From: Rhodanobacter sp. C01 | Lineage (GTDB): Bacteria; Pseudomonadota; Gammaproteobacteria; Xanthomonadales; Rhodanobacteraceae | Direction: 5' to 3' | Length of the DNA: 64,000 nt | NCBI RefSeq assembly: GCF_002001045.1 | Contig: NZ_MUNR01000014.1 | Location: 186,001 to 250,000, forward strand | Shown here: piece by piece, positions 16,801 through 26,765 of the stretch | How positions within the stretch are numbered: position 1 is the first letter of the stretch | Layout: each line of letters opens with the position of its first letter | Notes under the pieces: model-generated | Told to the model about the DNA's origin: nothing | What the model saw: the letters and a program-made list of their open reading frames with translations, nothing else | The model's database searches: none | Translations under genes and position numbers: made by a program

Positions 16801-17961
16801 ACGGCGCAACTGTCGCTGCAGGCTCCGGCGCTGGGTGAGCGTGCCGAAGTATGGGAAGTGCATGCGGCGCCGATGTGGCATGTCGAGGCCAGGGGCGTGC
16901 CGACCAGTGCCAGCAACGACGGTCTGCGTTTCCAGCCGTTGCCCGGCGAGAGCCTGCAGCTCGCCCTCAGCCAGCCGGTGGCTGTGGCGGGCGACAGCCT
17001 GGCCTTCGACAGCGTGCAGTTGACCAGCGCGACGGGCGAGCGTGCCAGCGAAGTCACGCTGAACCTGCAGGCACGCAGCACACGCGGTGGCGAGCATGCG
17101 ATCAGCCTGCCTGCCGGCAGCGAATTGCTGGATGCGAAGCGCGATGACGAGTCGATCAATCTCGCCGTGCGTGACGGCAAACTTGGCCTGCCGCTGTTGC
17201 CGGGCGAGCATGCTTATGCGCTGCGCCTGCGCGAACCGGATGGTATTGCCGCCCGCGTGCACACACCGGTATTCGACCTGCATGCGCCGATGGCAAACAT
17301 CGACCTCTCGCTGCAATTGCCGCAGGATCGCTGGGTGTTGTGGGCATGGGGTCCGACAGTGGGTCCAGCGGTGCTGTACTGGTCGCAGCTGATCGTGCTG
17401 CTGCTCGCGGCGTGGCTGTTGGCACGCTATGCGCCGACGCCGCTGCGCTTCCGGCATTGGCTGCTGCTCGGGCTGGGTTTTTCGGCCTTCGCGTGGAGCG
17501 CGTATGCACTGGTGGTGGTCTGGCTGATCCTGCTTGGGCTGCGCGCGCGCCACACGCCATCGGCATCGTTGGGTACGACGAAGTTCAACCTGCTGCAGCT
17601 GGGTCTTGCCGCGCTTACGTTGCTGGCGCTGGTGGTGCTGATCGCTGCCGTGCCGAAAGGGTTGCTCGGTCTGCCGGACATGCATGTGGCCGGCAACGAC
17701 TCCAGTGCGTGGAGCCTGCGCTGGTTTGCCGACCAGAGTGCCGGCGTGTTGCCCGGTGGCGGCGTGTTCAGCGTTTCGCTCTGGGTCTACAAGATCGCCA
17801 TGCTGGCCTGGGCGCTGTGGCTGGCCAATGCCTTGATCGGCTGGCTGCGCTGGGCTTTCGACGCATGGACGCATGGCGGATATTGGCGCAAAGCCGAGCC
17901 GACGCCGGCGGTGCCTCCGGAATTGCCGGTCTCGCCAGCGGAGCAGTCGCACGATGCCTGA
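13822..17961 (+). CDS. Large internally duplicated membrane protein of unknown function
   Basis: A 1379-residue protein. ATG at 13822 is chosen because GGGAGAAA precedes it and it opens a signal peptide ([17 protein letters not shown]); the frame is open about 220 bases further upstream. Two similar halves are visible. Half 1 has a Cys pair (C44, C61), a beta-rich periplasmic segment, and helices near residues 470-560. Half 2 repeats the plan after helices near 700-750, with its own leader-like [15 protein letters not shown], a Cys pair (C778, C782), a beta-rich segment and C-terminal helices from about 1180. Residues 634-651 ([18 protein letters not shown]) resemble the start of a TonB-receptor plug. 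It overlaps prmC by 8 bases. No family or function is recognised. Confidence 0.85.
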   Translation: MLRRSLGLLGLWLLLAVPLLAQDVPPPLRDWQAWVLHEVPRHDCPFLANQMPSSYEASYQCAWLGRLTLDASQDGGHFSLNVHVDAPSWVALPGDDKNWPQQVSANDQPATVLQRGGQPMVWLTPGDYQLRGSLPWTARPARLHVPATIGLVTLSVDGAAVTRIERNGDQLTLGEAAAAQRAADALSLRVYRHLEDGLPAMLETRLQFNVTGSAREQLLGPVLPAGFVATALSGDLPARLENDGQLRVQLRPGQWTVTLASRSIDPLSKVALKLPAAPWPRQEVWSYADDTALRGTRVEGNATDAAQAGVPGDWADLPAYVLDDASGLAIEQGNRGDEGGQGDQLHLERQLWLDFDGGGLSVADHLSGELHHHQRLDVVAPWQLQRAAQNDNPLLVTRGADGLSGVELRGQQLDLNAGLRLPAHGGVMPSSGWKLPLEGIDAILHLPYGYRLLGAGGVDRSPDSWVAQWSLLDLFVVALIALLAGRLLGWPWAVLVAAYLALAQHESAAPLWTLAIVLALTLLLRALPDGRLRSSTRIGAVIVFALALLWTLPFVAAQLQYALHPQLEGANQNRIVSASFIEPAAQDHGYASKAMKQRVAPPAAAPAPPAPVEEISSNAMASSAVESADMAASGRLESVVVTGSRVSASDLVSSEQDNRALIQAGAGAPHWDEGNNYRLGWSGPVTPEQSTRLVIAPAWLVRLLRVAMVALLAALLAKLATTLLLPLRGRWRDWRGSGAMGAALLALTLLPHGVHAQSLPSPELLNQLRNRLTEVPKCVPACAAIAQAQLQASGDLLDVELEAHVGAPIALPLPQGDDALQLSDVSVDGHADAALTRNNDQLLVRLDRGVHRISLHYRIGAADSASLRFTVRPQRIVFGGQGWSLDGVDDGHPLGDSIALHRVRTASDGKSLPAVQSFPPYVRLTRSLALGVDWVVENQVERIAPQEGGFSTTLPLLPGEHPLGDDALVKDGHINITFNANSNVVRWSSRLDHTAQLSLQAPALGERAEVWEVHAAPMWHVEARGVPTSASNDGLRFQPLPGESLQLALSQPVAVAGDSLAFDSVQLTSATGERASEVTLNLQARSTRGGEHAISLPAGSELLDAKRDDESINLAVRDGKLGLPLLPGEHAYALRLREPDGIAARVHTPVFDLHAPMANIDLSLQLPQDRWVLWAWGPTVGPAVLYWSQLIVLLLAAWLLARYAPTPLRFRHWLLLGLGFSAFAWSAYALVVVWLILLGLRARHTPSASLGTTKFNLLQLGLAALTLLALVVLIAAVPKGLLGLPDMHVAGNDSSAWSLRWFADQSAGVLPGGGVFSVSLWVYKIAMLAWALWLANALIGWLRWAFDAWTHGGYWRKAEPTPAVPPELPVSPAEQSHDA

Positions 17962-18775
17962 TATCCGAAGCACGCTTGCTGCGGCGACGCTACGGCTCGG
18001 CGAGCGCGCCGATGCCGAGGCATTGCTGTTGCACGTGCTCGCCAGGCCGCGCAGCTGGTTGTACTCGCATGTCGATGACGTGCTGGACAAGGATGTCGAA
18101 GCCTCGTACGTGGCACTGCTCGAACGCCGCACAGCCGGCGAGCCGGTGGCGTATATCACCGGTCGTCGCGGCTTCTGGTCACTGGAGCTGGAGGTGAGTC
18201 CGGCCACGCTGATTCCACGGCCGGAGACCGAACTGCTGGTCGAGCTGGCATTGCAGCGACTGCCACGCGACACGGCATGCAGCGTGGCGGATCTCGGTAC
18301 CGGCAGCGGTGCGATCGCGCTGGCGATTGCGCGCGAGCGCCCGTTGGCCCGCATCACCGCTACCGACGCCAGCGCCGAAGCGCTGGAGGTCGCCCGGCAC
18401 AACGCCTGGAACCTCGATATCGGCAACGTTGCATTCGCAAACGGTGACTGGTTCGCACCGCTCGCCGGCCAGCGTTTCGACTTGATCGTCTCCAACCCGC
18501 CGTACATCGAGGCTGACGATCCTCATCTGGCGCAAGGTGATCTGCGTTTCGAGCCGGTCAGTGCACTGGCTTCCGGCCGGGATGGTCTCGACGACATCCG
18601 CCGCATCGTGTGCGATGCGCGTGCGCACCTGCAACCTGGCGGCTGGCTGCTGTTCGAGCATGGCTGGAATCAGGGCGCCGCCATTCGCACACTTCTCGTC
18701 GACGCCGGCTATGCCAGTGTGTTCACGGCCACGGATCTGGAGCAGCGTGATCGCGTCAGCGGTGGCTGTTGCTGA
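17954..18775 (+). CDS. prmC: Release factor glutamine methyltransferase
   Basis: A 273-residue SAM-dependent enzyme that methylates the Gln of the GGQ motif in peptide-chain release factors RF1 and RF2. The N-terminal helical domain ends near residue 75, the SAM-binding motif [14 protein letters not shown] is near residue 112, and the catalytic NPPY sits in [10 protein letters not shown] near residue 180. ATG at 17954 overlaps the stop of the large membrane-protein gene, indicating translational coupling; an upstream in-frame start inside that gene is not needed. The usual partner prfA is not next to it here. Confidence 0.93.
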   Translation: MPDIRSTLAAATLRLGERADAEALLLHVLARPRSWLYSHVDDVLDKDVEASYVALLERRTAGEPVAYITGRRGFWSLELEVSPATLIPRPETELLVELALQRLPRDTACSVADLGTGSGAIALAIARERPLARITATDASAEALEVARHNAWNLDIGNVAFANGDWFAPLAGQRFDLIVSNPPYIEADDPHLAQGDLRFEPVSALASGRDGLDDIRRIVCDARAHLQPGGWLLFEHGWNQGAAIRTLLVDAGYASVFTATDLEQRDRVSGGCC

Positions 18776-18916
18776 TCGCAAGGACAGTCGTCATGGTGCG
18801 TTGTCGATGGCCGCGCTAAGCTGATGTCCGCATGTCGTTCTCGGTCGGATCCCGGCAGGCCTTGATCTGCTGCCATCCGCATCGGGATTATCGGTGCCAG
18901 ATGAGGATGCAGACTC

Positions 18917-21265
18917 ATGCAGTTTCATTCGGGTAGTGTCTCGGGCCGTGCGGGTGGAAGGCTTCATGCCGCCAGAAGTCATCGCTGGTATCACCTGATC
19001 GGTGCATCGCTGTGCTGTATTCCGGCGCTGGCCGCCGCGCAACCGCCTCCGGATCCTGCCGGCGCCAGTTCCACGCCACCACCTGCTGAGAGTCGTGCGG
19101 CAAATGCGAAGCAGGCGACGACACTCGGTGAGATCATCGTCACCGCGAATCGTCGGCGCGAGCCGTCGCGTGAGGTGCCGATGCATGTGGACACGGTGCA
19201 GGCGGCCGACCTGCAGAAGATCGGTGCGCGCACGCTGAGCGATTACGTCTCGTACCAGCCCGGAGTGTTCTTCGCCAGTTCGGGTGGCGCCGGTGAGGGC
19301 GAACTGGTCATGCGCGGCGTCTCCACCGGCAACCAGACCAGCCCGACCGTATCGGTGTATATCGATGACGTACCGGTGGGTGGCAGCACGGTGTATGCCT
19401 CGGCGGCCACCTTCGTGTTCGACGCTGCGCTGATGGATCTGGACCACATCGAGTTCCTGTACGGCCCGCAGGGCACGCTGTACGGCGCCGGCTCGATGGG
19501 CGGCCTGGTCAAGTACGTCACCAACAAGCCCGATACCAGCGGCTTTTCCGGCTCGACGGGTTTCGATGTCTCGCATACCCAGCAGGCCGGCATGAACTAC
19601 ACCGAGCGGGCCACGCTGAATATTCCGCTGGTGCAGGACAAGGCCGCCGTGCGCGTGTCGGTGTTCGACCAGCACACGGCAGGCCTCTATCGCGCGGTAG
19701 GGGAGACGCCGTCCAATGGCGACGATCGCACACATACCAAGGGGGCCCGCGTGCAACTGGAGGTCGATCCGACCGACAGACTCAGCTTCAATGTCACGGC
19801 GATGGCGCAGCAGATCGCCGCCGACGGCCTGTCGATGGCCGACTACAGCCTGGCCACTGGCCAGCCCATCTCCGGTGGCCCCTACAACCGCCAGCTCAAC
19901 CATCGCGAGCCGTTCACGCAGACCCTGCAGCTGTATGCGTTCCACGCCGGCTACGACTTTGGCTGGGCCAACCTGGACTGGATCAGTTCGTACCAGGATT
20001 TCGTCAACCACAGCGTGCAGGACTATCCGGACAAGTTCCTGGACCTGCTCAACGTGGTCGGACCAGCGCTTGGAGTCGACAACCAGCTCGGCTCGCTCTA
20101 TGTCGATTCCGCGTATGACGTGCACAAGACATCGCAGGAGATCCGCCTGACCTCGCGCAAGGGCGAGCACTTCGACTGGCTGGCCGGCATGTGGTTCAAC
20201 CGCGAGAACGTGTGGGAGCAGTACGCTCTGGAGGGCGCCAACCTTCCTCCGCCGGGCATCACCAGCCTGCTGGGGCAGCGGGTGAATGCCGGCTTTCGCG
20301 AATATGCCGGCTACGGCGACATCACCTGGCACATCTCGTCGAAATGGGATCTGGCGGCAGGCGTACGTGCCAGTGGCAATTCGCAGCACCTGTCGAACTT
20401 CGAGGACGGTCCGGTCGCGGGCAGTCCGGGTGGCTTCAGCGAGCACATGATCAGCGACGACATCACCAAGATGCTCACCGCCAGTTACCGGCCGGACAAG
20501 ACCCACAGCTACTACTTGCGCGCATCGACCGGCTACCGCCCGGGTGGCTTGCAGGCGCCGCTGGAGAGCACGATCTTCGGCGCCAACCCGAACGCGAAGG
20601 ACACCTTCGGCTCCGATGCGCTGACCAGCTACGAGCTGGGTTACAAGGGCAGCCATCTGGATGGCCAATTGAACATCGGCATCGATGCCTACGACATCGA
20701 GTGGCACAACCTGCAGCTGTACACCTATACGCTGGGCAACACGATCATCCAGAACGCCGGCGACGCGCGGATCGACGGCCTGGAACTGCAGTCCAGTTAC
20801 ACGCCGGGAAACTGGCTGTTCACGGCGGCGGCGGCGTACACCGACGCGCGCACGCTGCAGAGCAATCCGCAGCTTGGCATCGCCGGTGGCGCGCAGCTGC
20901 CGTATTCGGCCAAGGGCACCGCCACCCTGGCAGCGAAGTACAACTTCAGGTTGGCCGGTAATGCTGCCTACGTCGGCGCCAATCTGCGCCTGTCGACCAA
21001 GCGCAACGCCGGTTTCGACAACGACTCCAGCGATCCCAACTTCAAGTTGCCGGGTTTCGGCCTGCTCGATTTCGACACTGGCATGACCTTCGGCAGCGGT
21101 ACCAGCGTGGATATATACCTGCGCAATGCGCTCGATCGCCGCTTCCCGATCGGCACGCTCAACGACGAGGCGATCAATTTCCTCGCCAGCGTGGGCGGCC
21201 CGATGCTGGTGCAGATGTCCACGCCGCGCACGATCGGCGTCTCGTTCAATGTGCCGTTCAAGTGA
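18917..21265 (+). CDS. TonB-dependent receptor
   Basis: A 782-residue outer-membrane transporter. A signal peptide ends near residue 41 (CCIPALAAAQ), and the TonB box/plug start is TTLGEIIVTANRR near residue 68. The plug domain includes GVFFASSGGAGEGELVMRG and IEFLYGPQGTLYGAGSMGGL, and a 22-strand barrel follows. It ends in SFNVPFK rather than the classic aromatic Phe/Trp. The N-terminus has no STN signalling domain. The family imports iron chelates, vitamin B12 or carbohydrates; nothing nearby shows the substrate. Its 3' end overlaps the convergent hpnN gene by eight bases. Confidence 0.92.
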   Translation: MQFHSGSVSGRAGGRLHAARSHRWYHLIGASLCCIPALAAAQPPPDPAGASSTPPPAESRAANAKQATTLGEIIVTANRRREPSREVPMHVDTVQAADLQKIGARTLSDYVSYQPGVFFASSGGAGEGELVMRGVSTGNQTSPTVSVYIDDVPVGGSTVYASAATFVFDAALMDLDHIEFLYGPQGTLYGAGSMGGLVKYVTNKPDTSGFSGSTGFDVSHTQQAGMNYTERATLNIPLVQDKAAVRVSVFDQHTAGLYRAVGETPSNGDDRTHTKGARVQLEVDPTDRLSFNVTAMAQQIAADGLSMADYSLATGQPISGGPYNRQLNHREPFTQTLQLYAFHAGYDFGWANLDWISSYQDFVNHSVQDYPDKFLDLLNVVGPALGVDNQLGSLYVDSAYDVHKTSQEIRLTSRKGEHFDWLAGMWFNRENVWEQYALEGANLPPPGITSLLGQRVNAGFREYAGYGDITWHISSKWDLAAGVRASGNSQHLSNFEDGPVAGSPGGFSEHMISDDITKMLTASYRPDKTHSYYLRASTGYRPGGLQAPLESTIFGANPNAKDTFGSDALTSYELGYKGSHLDGQLNIGIDAYDIEWHNLQLYTYTLGNTIIQNAGDARIDGLELQSSYTPGNWLFTAAAAYTDARTLQSNPQLGIAGGAQLPYSAKGTATLAAKYNFRLAGNAAYVGANLRLSTKRNAGFDNDSSDPNFKLPGFGLLDFDTGMTFGSGTSVDIYLRNALDRRFPIGTLNDEAINFLASVGGPMLVQMSTPRTIGVSFNVPFK

Positions 21266-23855
21266 GCGCGGCCCGCGCTGATGTCGGCTTCACCGTGTAG
21301 AGCAGGGCGGGCAGGAATACGAACGTCGCAAGCAGCACGGCGACCAGGCTGAGCAGCAGCAGGCTGCCCATGCTGGCCATGCCGCGATCGTGCGACAGCG
21401 CCAGCGAGCCGAACGCGGTGCCGGTGGTGAGCGCGGAGAACAGCACGGCACGCGCCGAGGCGGAGCCGACGAAGCTGCGCATGCCGGCGCGCCAGTTCAT
21501 CACGAAGTAGACGTTGAACGAGACCCCGACACCGAGCAGCAATGGCAGTGCGATGATGTTGGCGTAGTTGATCGCCATGCCGGCGAGCAGCGCCAGCAGC
21601 GCGGTGAGCAGCGCCGACATCGACAGCGTGAGCAGCACGATGCCGGTATCGCGCAGGTGGCGTAGTGCGATCAGCAGCACCACGGCGATCGCCAGCGTGG
21701 CCAGCACCGCGGCCTGGCGGAAGGCGTGCATGATGGTGTCGGCCGAGGTGATGGTGGTGACCGCGGAGCCGCCGGCGTCAGGCGCGATCGCCTGCACGGC
21801 GTCGACGAAGCGGCGCAAGCCTGCGGTGTCGTGCGCAGCGGCGGTCGGCGATACCTGCAGGTGGACCTGTCCATCCGCAGCAAACCAGTCGCGACGGATC
21901 GAGGCAGGCAGGTTTTGCCGGGTGATCGGAGCGGCATTCAATGCATCGCGCAAGCTGGCCAGCTCGTCGGGCAGGAAGCGGGTCACCGCCTCGTTCATTG
22001 CCAGCAGACGCGCGTCCGGAGCGTTGCCCAGCTGTTGCAGCGCATGGTCGATGCCGCGAAGCGGCGAATCGGCAGGCAGGTTCGCGCCGGCGCGGACAAT
22101 GGCGTCATGAGTGTCGGCGACCGCTTCGCGCAATGCGGCGGGTGTCACCGGAGGTGCATTCCCTTCCGGGTCGAGTGAAGGCAACAGCAGGTCCTGCGCC
22201 TGCTCCAGCTGGTCGAGTTGTGCCTGCTGCTTTGCTGGCACGAAGGTGGCGCCAGAGATCACGCTGGCCACTTCCGGCAGATGCGCAAGACGGTCACCGA
22301 GTTCGCGCGCGCGGGCCAGGTCGGTCGCCATGATGTCGATGTTGAACGGGTTGGTGACCGGGTTGTCGGCGAGGCTGCGCAATGTGCGCATCGGTTCGGA
22401 GTCGGGATCCTGCGTGTGCAGCGGATTTGCATCGAACGGCATGCGCACCGTAGCGACTGTGCCGGTCACGGCAAGCACGGCAAACACAGCGAGCACGATG
22501 CGGCGATGCCGCTGCAGCAGCGCATCGCAGGTTTTGCCAAACGGCAGCGCAAGCTCGCGCTGCTGGTCGCGCGGCTGGAACAGCCACAGCAGCGCCGGCA
22601 GCAAGGTCAGCGTGCAAAGCAGGGCCAGGCCCATGCCCACGCCAGCGATCAGGCCCAGTTCGGCCACGCCGACGAAGGCGGTCGGCGCGAAGGCGAGAAA
22701 GCCGCAGGCGATCGCCACGGCGGCCACCGCAATCTGGGCGCCTGCCGCGCGGGTGGTGCCGTTCAATGCGTCGGCCAGGGCAGGTTGATGCAGTCGTTCG
22801 TCGCGCAGGCGCACCGCGAACTGGATCGCGAAGTCCACCGCGAGACCGACGAACAGCACGGCAAACGCCACCGAGATCAGGTTCAGCGTGCCGATGGCCA
22901 GCGCGGCGAACCCGAGGGTCAACGCCAGACCGGCCAGCAGGGTAAGCAGCACCGGCGCGATCAGCCGCCATGAGCGCAGCGCAAGATAAAGCCACAGGGC
23001 GAGCAGCGCCAGGCTGACCAGGGTGCTGCCGACGATGCCCTCGGTCAGTGCACCGAACTGCACGTCCGACAGCGCCACCGAGCCGGTGTAGTTCACCCGT
23101 ACGCGGCCGCTGCGCACGCCCGGCAGCGCCGCACTGGCGTGCTCCAGTGACTGCGTGGCGGCAAGGCCAGGTTGCAGCGAGTTCGCTTCGAGCACGGGAT
23201 GCATCAGCAGCAGGCGCATATTGTCGGTCTGCCGGGTGACATCCGAGCCCAGCAGCGATTGCCACGACAACGGCTGTGGCTGTCCGGCAGCGGCGTGCTC
23301 GAGTACCTGCTGGAGCTCTCGTAGCGCAGCGCTATAGGCACTCAGATCCGCATGTTCGATGCGCACGCCTTCGGCCATCAGCGACACGCCCTGCAGCAGC
23401 CCCCGCGCCGATGGGTCGCTGGCCAGCGGGCCGAGCAGTGGCTGCGCCGCCATCAGCGAATCCAGCAGCTTGGCCAGGTCGTCCGGGTCGAGCAGGAGCA
23501 GCCCTTCATGCCGGAAGAACGGATCGGCGTCCGGTCGCGTCACGTCATGGAAGTGCTGCCGATCGGCGCGCAGCGTTGTGGCCAGCGCAGCGGCGGCCTG
23601 ATCGGTTTCCTCCGGCGTCGCACCACGCACGACCGCAACCAGCAGGTCATCGAACTGCGGAAACTCGCGATCGAAGGCCAGCTGGTGCTGTCGCCACGGC
23701 AGGCCGGTGGCGAACATGTGGTCGGTATCCGAATCGATACCGAGATGACCTGCTGCGTAGCAGGTGCAGACGGCAGTCAGCGCGGTGAAGGCCAGCACCA
23801 CGGCCATGGCATGTTGCCGGCTCGCATCGACAATACGGATCAGCCATCCAGTCAT
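21258..23855 (-). CDS. hpnN: Hopanoid-associated RND transporter HpnN-like (MMPL family)
   Basis: An 865-residue RND protein of the HpnN type, which moves hopanoids towards the outer membrane. The first helix is near residues 17-37. A large periplasmic domain contains DSDTDHMFATGLPWRQHQLA and a GLLLLDPDDLAKLLDSL segment typical of HpnN. Helices follow near 285-440, then a second periplasmic domain and helices near 700-860, the two-fold RND plan. Squalene-hopene cyclase and other hpn genes are not in the window, but dxs for the isoprenoid precursor lies immediately upstream on the same strand, 101 bases away. Subfamily assignment is from recalled motifs. Confidence 0.8.
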   Translation of the reverse strand: MTGWLIRIVDASRQHAMAVVLAFTALTAVCTCYAAGHLGIDSDTDHMFATGLPWRQHQLAFDREFPQFDDLLVAVVRGATPEETDQAAAALATTLRADRQHFHDVTRPDADPFFRHEGLLLLDPDDLAKLLDSLMAAQPLLGPLASDPSARGLLQGVSLMAEGVRIEHADLSAYSAALRELQQVLEHAAAGQPQPLSWQSLLGSDVTRQTDNMRLLLMHPVLEANSLQPGLAATQSLEHASAALPGVRSGRVRVNYTGSVALSDVQFGALTEGIVGSTLVSLALLALWLYLALRSWRLIAPVLLTLLAGLALTLGFAALAIGTLNLISVAFAVLFVGLAVDFAIQFAVRLRDERLHQPALADALNGTTRAAGAQIAVAAVAIACGFLAFAPTAFVGVAELGLIAGVGMGLALLCTLTLLPALLWLFQPRDQQRELALPFGKTCDALLQRHRRIVLAVFAVLAVTGTVATVRMPFDANPLHTQDPDSEPMRTLRSLADNPVTNPFNIDIMATDLARARELGDRLAHLPEVASVISGATFVPAKQQAQLDQLEQAQDLLLPSLDPEGNAPPVTPAALREAVADTHDAIVRAGANLPADSPLRGIDHALQQLGNAPDARLLAMNEAVTRFLPDELASLRDALNAAPITRQNLPASIRRDWFAADGQVHLQVSPTAAAHDTAGLRRFVDAVQAIAPDAGGSAVTTITSADTIMHAFRQAAVLATLAIAVVLLIALRHLRDTGIVLLTLSMSALLTALLALLAGMAINYANIIALPLLLGVGVSFNVYFVMNWRAGMRSFVGSASARAVLFSALTTGTAFGSLALSHDRGMASMGSLLLLSLVAVLLATFVFLPALLYTVKPTSARAALT

Positions 23856-23883
23856 GGATTGCGAAGCTCCTCACGATCGCAAC

Positions 23884-23907
23884 TGCGCCAGCCCACAGGC
23901 TGGCGCA
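23884..23907. repeat. Hairpin between dxs and hpnN
   Basis: Perfect 10-bp arms TGCGCCAGCC and GGCTGGCGCA with a four-base loop CACA. No T-run follows on either strand. It may attenuate or stabilise the transcript between the two minus-strand genes. Confidence 0.55.
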
Positions 23908-23956
23908 ATCTACATCCCGCGAGTCACCTCACCGGCCGGCCGCGGCGGCGACCGGC

Positions 23957-25846
23957 TCAGGCGTTGGCCTGGTTGAGCATGCCCACTTGCGGGAAACGGG
24001 CACGTATCGCGTTGCGGATGCCAGGCAGGTCGAGTCCGGCCATGCTCAGCACCTCCTCGCGGCTGCCGTGCTCCAGATAGATGTCCGGCAGGCCCAGATG
24101 CAGGATCGGCAAGTTGACGCCATGCGCGGCAAGACACTCGGCCACTGCCGAGCCGGCGCCACCGGCGATCGCATTGTCTTCCAGCGTGACAAAGGCATCG
24201 TGGCTCTTGGCCAGCTCCAGCAGCATCGCCTCGTCCAGCGGCTTCACGAAGCGCATGTTGACCAGGGTGGCATCCAGTTCGGCGGCGATCGTGGCGGCAG
24301 GTGCCAGCATCGTGCCGAAACTCAGCAGGGCCAAGCCGCGGCCACGGCGACGCAACTCCGCCTTGCCGATCGGCAACGTATCGAGCGACTGGTGGATGGC
24401 AGCGCCTGGCCCTGTACCGCGTGGGTAACGCACTGCGGCGGGACCGTGATACTGGAAGCCGGTGCTCAGCATCATGCGGCATTCGTTCTCGTCGGCAGGC
24501 GCCATGATCAGCATGTTCGGCAGGCAACGCAGGAACGACAAGTCGAAGCTGCCCGAGTGAGTCGCACCATCCGGGCCGACCACGCCGGCGCGGTCGATCG
24601 CGAAGGTGACATCGAGGTTCTGCAACGCCACGTCGTGGATCGCCTGGTCGTAGGCACGCTGCAGGAAGGTGGAGTAGATCGCCACGACAGGCTTTGCGCC
24701 CTCACACGCCATGCCGGCGGCCAGCGTCACTGCATGCTGCTCGGCGATCGCCACGTCGAAATAGCGCTGTGGATATTCCTTCGAGAAACGCACCAGGCCG
24801 GAGCCTTCGCGCATGGCCGGGGTGATGCCGAGCAGCCGTTCGTCGGCGGCGGCCTGGTCGCACAGCCAGTCGCTGAAGATATCGGTATAGGTCGGCTTGG
24901 CTGGCGCGTTTTTCTTGGTCAGGCCAGCCTGCGGGTCGAATGGTCCGACCGCGTGGTATTCGATCTGCGCCTGTTCGGCCGGCGCGTAGCCCTTGCCCTT
25001 GGTGGTGATCACGTGCAGCAGCTGCGGGCCGGGCAGGTTCTTCACCGTGCGCAGCGCCTGCAGCAGCTGCGGGATGTTGTGACCGTCGATCGGGCCGGTG
25101 TAGTGGAAGCCGAGTTCCTCGAACAGGGTGGAGGGCACGAACATGCCCTTGGCGTGCTCCTCCCAGCGCTTGAAGAAGCGGCCCATGAAAGACTGCTTCG
25201 GAATCGCCCGCTTGGCCCGCTCGCGCAACTGGTTGAGGCGACGGCTGGCCATCGCGCGCGCCATCATCTTGGTCATCGCGCCGACGTTTTCGCTGATCGA
25301 CATGCCGTTGTCGTTGAACACCACCAGCATGTCGGGCTCGACGTCGCCGCCGTGATTCAGCGCCTCGAACGCCATGCCGGCGGTCATCGCGCCATCGCCG
25401 ATCACCGCAACGACCTTGCGATGGTCACCCTTGCGCTGCGCGGCGATCGCCATGCCCAGCGCGGCGGAGATCGAGGTGGATGAGTGACCGACGCCGAAGG
25501 TGTCGTACTCGCTCTCCTCGCGACGCGGGAACGGTGCCAGGCCGTCCTTCTTCTTGATCGTGGTAATCCGTTCACGCCGGCCGGTTAGGATCTTGTGTGG
25601 ATAGCACTGGTGGCCGACGTCCCACACCAGACGGTCGTGCGGTGTATCGAATTCGTGGTGCAGCGCCACGGTCAACTCGACCACGCCCAGGCCTGCGCCG
25701 AAGTGGCCGCCGGAGCTGGCCACGGCCTCGATCAGGTATTGGCGCAACTCGTCGGCGACGGCTGGCAGCTCGTCGTCGGGTACGCGGCGCAGGTCGGCCG
25801 GCGTCTCGATGGGAGCCAGATGGGGATAGTGGGAAAGGTCGTTCAT
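23957..25846 (-). CDS. dxs: 1-deoxy-D-xylulose-5-phosphate synthase
   Basis: A 629-residue thiamine-diphosphate enzyme that condenses pyruvate with glyceraldehyde 3-phosphate, the first step of the MEP isoprenoid pathway. Visible landmarks are [20 protein letters not shown] near residue 45, the catalytic-site His in [14 protein letters not shown], the ThDP/Mg motif [15 protein letters not shown] near 150, and the transketolase pyrimidine domain with [21 protein letters not shown] at 25846 (MNDLSHY) is chosen over an in-frame start 78 bases upstream, which would add an Arg/Pro-rich stretch unlike the family. It probably supplies precursors for quinones and, with hpnN downstream, hopanoids. Confidence 0.96.
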   Translation of the reverse strand: MNDLSHYPHLAPIETPADLRRVPDDELPAVADELRQYLIEAVASSGGHFGAGLGVVELTVALHHEFDTPHDRLVWDVGHQCYPHKILTGRRERITTIKKKDGLAPFPRREESEYDTFGVGHSSTSISAALGMAIAAQRKGDHRKVVAVIGDGAMTAGMAFEALNHGGDVEPDMLVVFNDNGMSISENVGAMTKMMARAMASRRLNQLRERAKRAIPKQSFMGRFFKRWEEHAKGMFVPSTLFEELGFHYTGPIDGHNIPQLLQALRTVKNLPGPQLLHVITTKGKGYAPAEQAQIEYHAVGPFDPQAGLTKKNAPAKPTYTDIFSDWLCDQAAADERLLGITPAMREGSGLVRFSKEYPQRYFDVAIAEQHAVTLAAGMACEGAKPVVAIYSTFLQRAYDQAIHDVALQNLDVTFAIDRAGVVGPDGATHSGSFDLSFLRCLPNMLIMAPADENECRMMLSTGFQYHGPAAVRYPRGTGPGAAIHQSLDTLPIGKAELRRRGRGLALLSFGTMLAPAATIAAELDATLVNMRFVKPLDEAMLLELAKSHDAFVTLEDNAIAGGAGSAVAECLAAHGVNLPILHLGLPDIYLEHGSREEVLSMAGLDLPGIRNAIRARFPQVGMLNQANA

Positions 25847-25928
25847 TTGCGTATTGTTGGCCCAGCGGGGAGGCGGGGCAAGGGCGGCACTGGGCGGAAC
25901 CCGGGCGCGTGGGCGCCAGCGCACGTTT

Positions 25929-26528
25929 TCAGGCGGCGTGCGGACGCCGGTCGCGCGGCAGATGGCTGACCAGAAAGTCCATCTGATCGGCCAGGATATT
26001 GCGGTTGGACAGGATCAGATGCTCGACCCAGCTCGGCCGGTACGGCACCGCCAGCAGCGGCATGTTGGCCTGTTGCGGGGTGCGGTTGCTCTTCTTCAGG
26101 TTGCAGGCGAGGCAGGCGCTGACCACGTTCTCCCATTCGTCCTTGCCATGCTTCGAAATGGGCAGTACGTGGTCGCGGGTCAGTTCGCCGCGGGTGAAAT
26201 GGTCGCCGCAGTAGAGGCAGAGGTGGCGATCACGGGCGAACAGCGCGGTATTCGTCAACGCCGGCGCGGGGTCCACGGCATGGTCGCGGCAGCGGCCGGT
26301 GCTGGCGATGATCGGATGCAGTTCCATCAAGCTCTGCACGCCATGCAGGCGGTTGATGCCGCCATGCACGGTCAGGCAAGGGTCACCCAGGGTCCAGGCC
26401 ACGGCGTCGCGGACATACAGGCAAACCGCCTCCTGCCAGCTGATCCAGTCGAGGATGCGGCCGGCAGAGTCCAGCGAGAGCACACGGGTCGCGTTGAGAT
26501 CGGCCCGACTTGGCACTTCCATCAGCAT
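25929..26528 (-). CDS. HNH endonuclease domain protein
   Basis: A 199-residue protein. The C-terminal half has a canonical HNH fold: zinc knuckle CLYCG near residue 105, catalytic TRDHVLPIS, then [19 protein letters not shown] with a second CxxC. The N-terminal 90 residues ([21 protein letters not shown]) match the widely conserved chromosomal HNH family that is not tied to restriction systems or phages. AAGGAC precedes the ATG with a seven-base spacer. The biological role of this family is not established, and no mobile-element genes flank it. Confidence 0.88.
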   Translation of the reverse strand: MLMEVPSRADLNATRVLSLDSAGRILDWISWQEAVCLYVRDAVAWTLGDPCLTVHGGINRLHGVQSLMELHPIIASTGRCRDHAVDPAPALTNTALFARDRHLCLYCGDHFTRGELTRDHVLPISKHGKDEWENVVSACLACNLKKSNRTPQQANMPLLAVPYRPSWVEHLILSNRNILADQMDFLVSHLPRDRRPHAA

Positions 26529-26765
26529 GTAGATCGTCCTTCAGCCAGGGCTTTGAGAGCGTGTCAGCGATGCAGAATGCTTGTCTGGAGCCAGCATAGA
26601 CCAATTTCATTGCAAAACGCATGCAAATGGGACGGGTGGCCTCCGCGGTACAGTCGCCCCCACGCTGTCGCGCTGATATGATCAGAAGTCAACACAGACC
26701 CGACGCCGGGTTTGGTAGGGGCGCTTTGGTGGTGACCCGGCACGGCGGGGGCAGAGGTAGTCAAC

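Noticed and set aside
16591-18507. A 638-codon minus-strand frame opposite the large membrane protein and prmC
   Set aside because: Low-complexity Arg/Gln/Ser sequence, no domains, and two supported genes on the other strand.
18791-20707. A 638-codon minus-strand frame opposite the TonB-dependent receptor
   Set aside because: The plus strand encodes a complete receptor with plug and barrel motifs; the shadow has no recognisable domain.
23884-23907. Hairpin read as a rho-independent terminator for dxs
   Set aside because: The stem is strong but no T-run follows on the minus strand, so it is listed only as a hairpin.
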